In this document: positions 6,256 through 8,389 of the stretch, in pieces
Position numbering within the stretch: the first letter of the stretch is position 1
Layout of the letters: each line of letters starts with the position of its first letter
Assembly: GCA_043804035.1 (NCBI GenBank)
Contig: JAZDJJ010000029.1
Coordinates: forward strand, 1-8,389
Direction of reading: 5' to 3'
DNA: 8,389 nucleotides
DNA from: JAZDJJ01 sp043804035
Lineage (GTDB): Bacteria; Bacteroidota; Bacteroidia; Palsa-948
Program-made: the position numbers and the translations under genes
Notes under the pieces: model-generated
Told to the model about the DNA's origin: nothing
Databases searched by the model: none
The model's input: the letters and a program-made list of their open reading frames with translations, nothing else

Positions 6256-6852
6256 TTAATTTCCTACAATCACTTTTGTATGTCTTATCACTTTTCCGTT
6301 CAGATAATATCCTTTTTCAACTTCTTCTACCACCTTACCTTTCATATCTTCGGAAGGAGATGGAATATTTGTAACAGCGTCGTGAAGTTCAGAATCAAAA
6401 ATTTGTCCTGCCGAATTTATTTCCTGCAGACCATTTTGTGTAAGTATATTTTTAAATTTATTATATATCAATTGTTCGCCTTGTTTTATTGTTTCCATGT
6501 CTTTGGCTTGCGTAGCAGCTTTTATTGCACGTTCAAAATCATCTATCACAGGAAGCAGTTGTATGAAAATGTCTTCACCGGCAAACTTAATCAGGTCAAT
6601 TCGTTCTTTCGTAATACGTTTCCTGTAATTTTCAAAATCAGCATAAAGGCGAATGTATTTGTCATTTGTTTCAGCAAGTTTTGTTTCTATCTCTTTTATT
6701 GCTGATTGTTCATCACCTGTTTTTTGTTCGGAGATATCTTTCGTTGAATTTCCATTGTTTGAAAGAACCGATGCGTCTGCTGTTTTATCATTCTGGTTAT
6801 TGAGTGTGTTTTCATCAATATTTTTTTTTTGTGTTTCTTCTTTTTCTTGCAT
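6256..6852 (-). CDS. grpE: nucleotide exchange factor GrpE
   Basis: GrpE releases ADP from DnaK and works with DnaJ in the Hsp70 cycle. The protein has 198 residues, a usual length. Residues 1-50 are a disordered polar tail rich in Asn, Asp, Lys and Ser. A long helix follows (about 50-90) with the family motif FENYRKRITKE at 73-83. LLPVIDDFERAI is at 99-110, and the C-terminal beta domain has GQIFDSELHDAV (149-160) and EEVEKGYYLNGKVIRHTKVIV to the end. It starts with ATG and has no Shine-Dalgarno sequence. It is the first gene of the group grpE-dnaJ. Ten A in a row (plus-strand T at 6821-6830) occur near the start, in the Lys-Lys-Asn codons about residues 9-11, a possible slippage site. Confidence 0.97.
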   Translation of the reverse strand: MQEKEETQKKNIDENTLNNQNDKTADASVLSNNGNSTKDISEQKTGDEQSAIKEIETKLAETNDKYIRLYADFENYRKRITKERIDLIKFAGEDIFIQLLPVIDDFERAIKAATQAKDMETIKQGEQLIYNKFKNILTQNGLQEINSAGQIFDSELHDAVTNIPSPSEDMKGKVVEEVEKGYYLNGKVIRHTKVIVGN

Positions 6853-7086
6853 AGAATTTTTCGATTAAAATTAGTATTTCATAAAAAGTTTTCTATCATT
6901 AATTTAACATACTTTGTTTGTGGTTTGTCCACGTTGGGCGAAGCAAAGTCAAATAACTTGCCAACTAATATTTAATAGTCAAAGTGTCACGAAACAAATA
7001 TTGGCGAGTGCCAAAAATAAAAAGAAAAAATATTACTAACCTGATGTTACGCAGAAACATATTTTGCTTATTATTATTTTTTTTTG
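6853..7086. other. intergenic region upstream of grpE
   Basis: The 234 bp between grpE and the IS should hold the grpE promoter. On the minus strand TATTTTTG (7019-7012) fits TAnnTTTG, but no -33 TTG is evident and it would give a leader of about 150 nt. Inverted repeats are visible: ACTTTG 6911-6916 with CAAAGT 6944-6949, GTGG 6920-6923 with CCAC 6929-6932, and TTGGC 7001-7005 with GCCAA 7010-7014 around GAGT. The last contains one half resembling a CIRCE half-site, but no second half lies at the required distance. A run of nine T (7077-7085) abuts the IS. Confidence 0.4.
7044..7086 (+). pseudogene. possible gene start cut by the IS
   Basis: An ATG at 7044 opens a frame encoding MLRRNIFCLLLFFF before reading into the IS, where it stops at TAG about three codons later. 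Two arginines followed by ten hydrophobic residues is the form of a signal peptide n- and h-region. If the IS landed here, the rest of a secreted-protein gene would lie to the right of the window. T-rich DNA encodes Phe and Leu by default, so chance is a serious alternative, and no -7 box is seen before it. Confidence 0.2.
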
Positions 7087-7111
7087 GGGTATAGTAAATT
7101 CTTAATGAAGA
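7087..7111 (+). repeat. left terminal inverted repeat of the IS
   Basis: Beginning GGGTATAGTAAATT, this 25-bp end matches the complement of 8365-8389 at 20 positions, with mismatches at 3, 8, 15, 22 and 24. The similarity stops beyond position 25. It lies 50 bp before the transposase start. Confidence 0.88.
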
Positions 7112-7126
7112 AATAAGAATATCTTA

Positions 7127-7134
7127 TAAATTTG
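7127..7134 (+). promoter_or_regulatory. -7 box of the transposase gene
   Basis: TAAATTTG fits TAnnTTTG inside the IS, 27 bp before the transposase ATG. It would give a leader of about 20 nt. No TTG stands at the usual -33 distance; that region falls at the inner edge of the left terminal repeat, so weak promoter strength is plausible. Confidence 0.4.
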
Positions 7135-7161
7135 CCAGACAAATATAAACTTTAAAAGCAT

Positions 7162-8382
7162 ATGTTAAAAAATAGTTTTGATAAGTTCTTAGAAGAAATG
7201 TTATCCTTAAGTACGGATTATTCTATCGTGTCTATTGACAAGGATGACCAAGCAGAAACGATATTTATAAACATCCGATACAATAAGGATTTTTATTTAG
7301 AATCCGGGAAATACAGGAGGCTATATGATTTAGCACCGGAAAGGGTTTGGCAGCATTTGGGTTGGTTTCAATATCAATGTTTTATTAGTTGTAGGTTACC
7401 AAGATACCTCAACAAAGAGAACAAGGTCAAAACAGTGCAACCCACTTTTGCAAATTCAATGAAAGGATATACCTTATTGTTTGCAAGCCATATTATAGAA
7501 ACATTAAAAAAAATAAAAGTGCAACAAACCACAGCAGATTTATATAAGACCAGTCCTTACATTGTAAGAAGCATAATGGAGGAAGCAGTAGAAAATGGAT
7601 TAACAAAACGAGGCATTGTTTCGGATTTAGTGAATGTTAGTTTGGATGAAAAAGCTTTTTTAAACGGGCATAATTACGCTACCATATTGATAGATTCGGA
7701 TAAAGGTCATGTGGTAGAAATGACAGAGGGAAGAAAAGGAGAAAATGTAAAAACATTATTTTTCAGTGTTACCGACCAAGAAAAACATCCACAAATAAAG
7801 CGAGTAAATATAGATATGTGGGAGCCCTATATCAATACTATGAAAGAGATTGCACCTAATGCAACACAAGTTCATGATAAATTCCATCTCGTTGGAAAAT
7901 TATCAGATGCTATAGATAAAACCCGAAGACAAGAGGTAAAAACAGAACCCTTGTTGAAACTCAATAAATACACCGTGTTGAAGAATAAAGAAAACAGAAC
8001 ACCAAAACAACAAACATCTTTTGAACTTATCAATCAGGCAAACTTGAAAACAGCACAAGCATGGAAAATAAGAGAAAACTTTAAAGACATTTTTTCTTTC
8101 ACTAACTTATCGGAGATAAAAACAACTTACGAAAATTGGATTAAAGATGCCTTAGAGAGTGGAATAAAATATGTAAAAAATGTAGTAGAAACATTTGAAA
8201 GACATCACGAGGGTGTGATGAATGCTTTTATAACCAAGACCACCAGTGGGAAACATGAAAATACAAACGGCAGAATACAAGCAGTTTTAGCTAAAGCAAG
8301 AGGGTTTAGAAACTTTGAAAGATTTAGAATAAACATCTTATTCCACTTCAGCAACTTAAACTTGTTTCCATTAAAAATTTAG
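7162..8382 (+). CDS. ISL3-family transposase
   Basis: The 406-residue enzyme cuts and pastes the IS through a DDE-type active site. Landmarks are RVWQHLGWFQYQCFISCRLP at 61-80 (the family R-x-W-x-H-L block), SLDEKAF with D162, GHNYATILIDSD at 169-180, NIDMWEPY at 216-223, and HDKFHLV with D239. The C-terminal SGKHENTNGRIQAV carries E366, followed by ARGFRNFERFR. D162, D239 and E366 are the likely catalytic triad, judged by family alignment from memory. Most ISL3 proteins have an N-terminal CxxC zinc finger; here that region (about 35-90) keeps only C73 and C77 and lacks the usual pairs. An in-frame TAA at 7153 leaves ATG 7162 as the first start. The TAG stop lies inside the right terminal repeat. 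The gene is intact. Confidence 0.93.
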   Translation: MLKNSFDKFLEEMLSLSTDYSIVSIDKDDQAETIFINIRYNKDFYLESGKYRRLYDLAPERVWQHLGWFQYQCFISCRLPRYLNKENKVKTVQPTFANSMKGYTLLFASHIIETLKKIKVQQTTADLYKTSPYIVRSIMEEAVENGLTKRGIVSDLVNVSLDEKAFLNGHNYATILIDSDKGHVVEMTEGRKGENVKTLFFSVTDQEKHPQIKRVNIDMWEPYINTMKEIAPNATQVHDKFHLVGKLSDAIDKTRRQEVKTEPLLKLNKYTVLKNKENRTPKQQTSFELINQANLKTAQAWKIRENFKDIFSFTNLSEIKTTYENWIKDALESGIKYVKNVVETFERHHEGVMNAFITKTTSGKHENTNGRIQAVLAKARGFRNFERFRINILFHFSNLNLFPLKI

Positions 8383-8389
8383 TATAACC
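8365..8389 (-). repeat. right terminal inverted repeat of the IS
   Basis: Read on the minus strand it begins GGTTATACTAAATT and matches the left end at 20 of 25 positions. It overlaps the last codons and the stop of the transposase, which therefore end inside the repeat. It finishes at the last base of the window, so its outer boundary could not be tested against flanking DNA. Confidence 0.85.

Larger units (their letters stand above)
7087..8389 (+). mobile_element. complete ISL3-family insertion sequence
   Basis: The element spans about 1303 bp, within the usual ISL3 range. It contains one intact transposase gene and has imperfect terminal inverted repeats that match at 20 of 25 positions by eye. 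Both ends begin with GG, as expected for this family. The left tip could be one base further out (7086 is also G). The right tip coincides with the last base of the window, so the 8-bp target duplication typical of ISL3 cannot be checked. A left flank candidate is the T run just before 7087. The intact ORF and paired ends suggest a recent, possibly still active copy. Confidence 0.88.

Noticed and set aside
6280..6705. 141-codon plus-strand ORF inside grpE
   Set aside because: It is antisense to the well-supported grpE; its Phe/Ile/Tyr-rich composition reflects complementing Lys/Glu/Asn codons.
7001..7014. CIRCE-like heat-shock operator before grpE
   Set aside because: GAGTGCCAA matches one CIRCE half at 8 of 9, but the partner half nine bases away is absent; the local palindrome TTGGC-GAGT-GCCAA explains the match.

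Overview
The window looks like chromosomal DNA of an AT-rich member of the Bacteroidota. Four things suggest this. The OstA-like protein and the GrpE and DnaJ variants are of the kind found in that phylum. Shine-Dalgarno sequences are absent before the genes. TAnnTTTG-type -7 boxes stand before several genes and before a tRNA. The ISL3-type transposase belongs to a branch I associate with the phylum. The phylum call is an inference; no rRNA or other decisive marker is present.

Layout. Positions 1-280 are a pure 7-bp tandem array of 40 units (ATGTAAA with ATGCGAA variants). It is followed by a small palindrome and a doubtful 31-codon ORF. At 503-1135 lies an unrecognised plus-strand gene with a zinc-ribbon-like cysteine set and a coiled-coil tail. 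Three minus-strand tRNA genes follow: Gly-CCC, Pro-CGG and Leu-GAG. The conserved chromosomal core comes next. An aroQ-ostA pair (shikimate pathway plus an envelope protein) lies on the minus strand, divergent from xerD (chromosome dimer resolution). xerD converges on, and overlaps by 25 bp, a 152-residue unknown. That unknown sits downstream of grpE-dnaJ (Hsp70 co-chaperones, with dnaJ starting at GTG) in the same direction. The right end, 7087-8389, is an apparently complete ISL3-family insertion sequence with 25-bp imperfect terminal inverted repeats. It lies 234 bp upstream of grpE and points away from it.

How the genes relate. grpE and dnaJ encode partners of DnaK and are almost certainly co-transcribed, possibly with the 152-residue gene. 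aroQ and ostA are one nucleotide apart and probably translationally coupled, although their functions are unrelated. The tRNA-Leu has its own -7-like box just downstream of ostA.

Both ends of the window are repetitive: a microsatellite on the left and the terminal repeat of an IS on the right. This fits a whole assembly contig broken at repeats. I did not find a convincing new multi-gene system. The most interesting items are the heptamer array, the zinc-ribbon gene beside the tRNA cluster, the 152-residue unknown behind dnaJ, and the intact IS, which may interrupt a signal-peptide-bearing gene.
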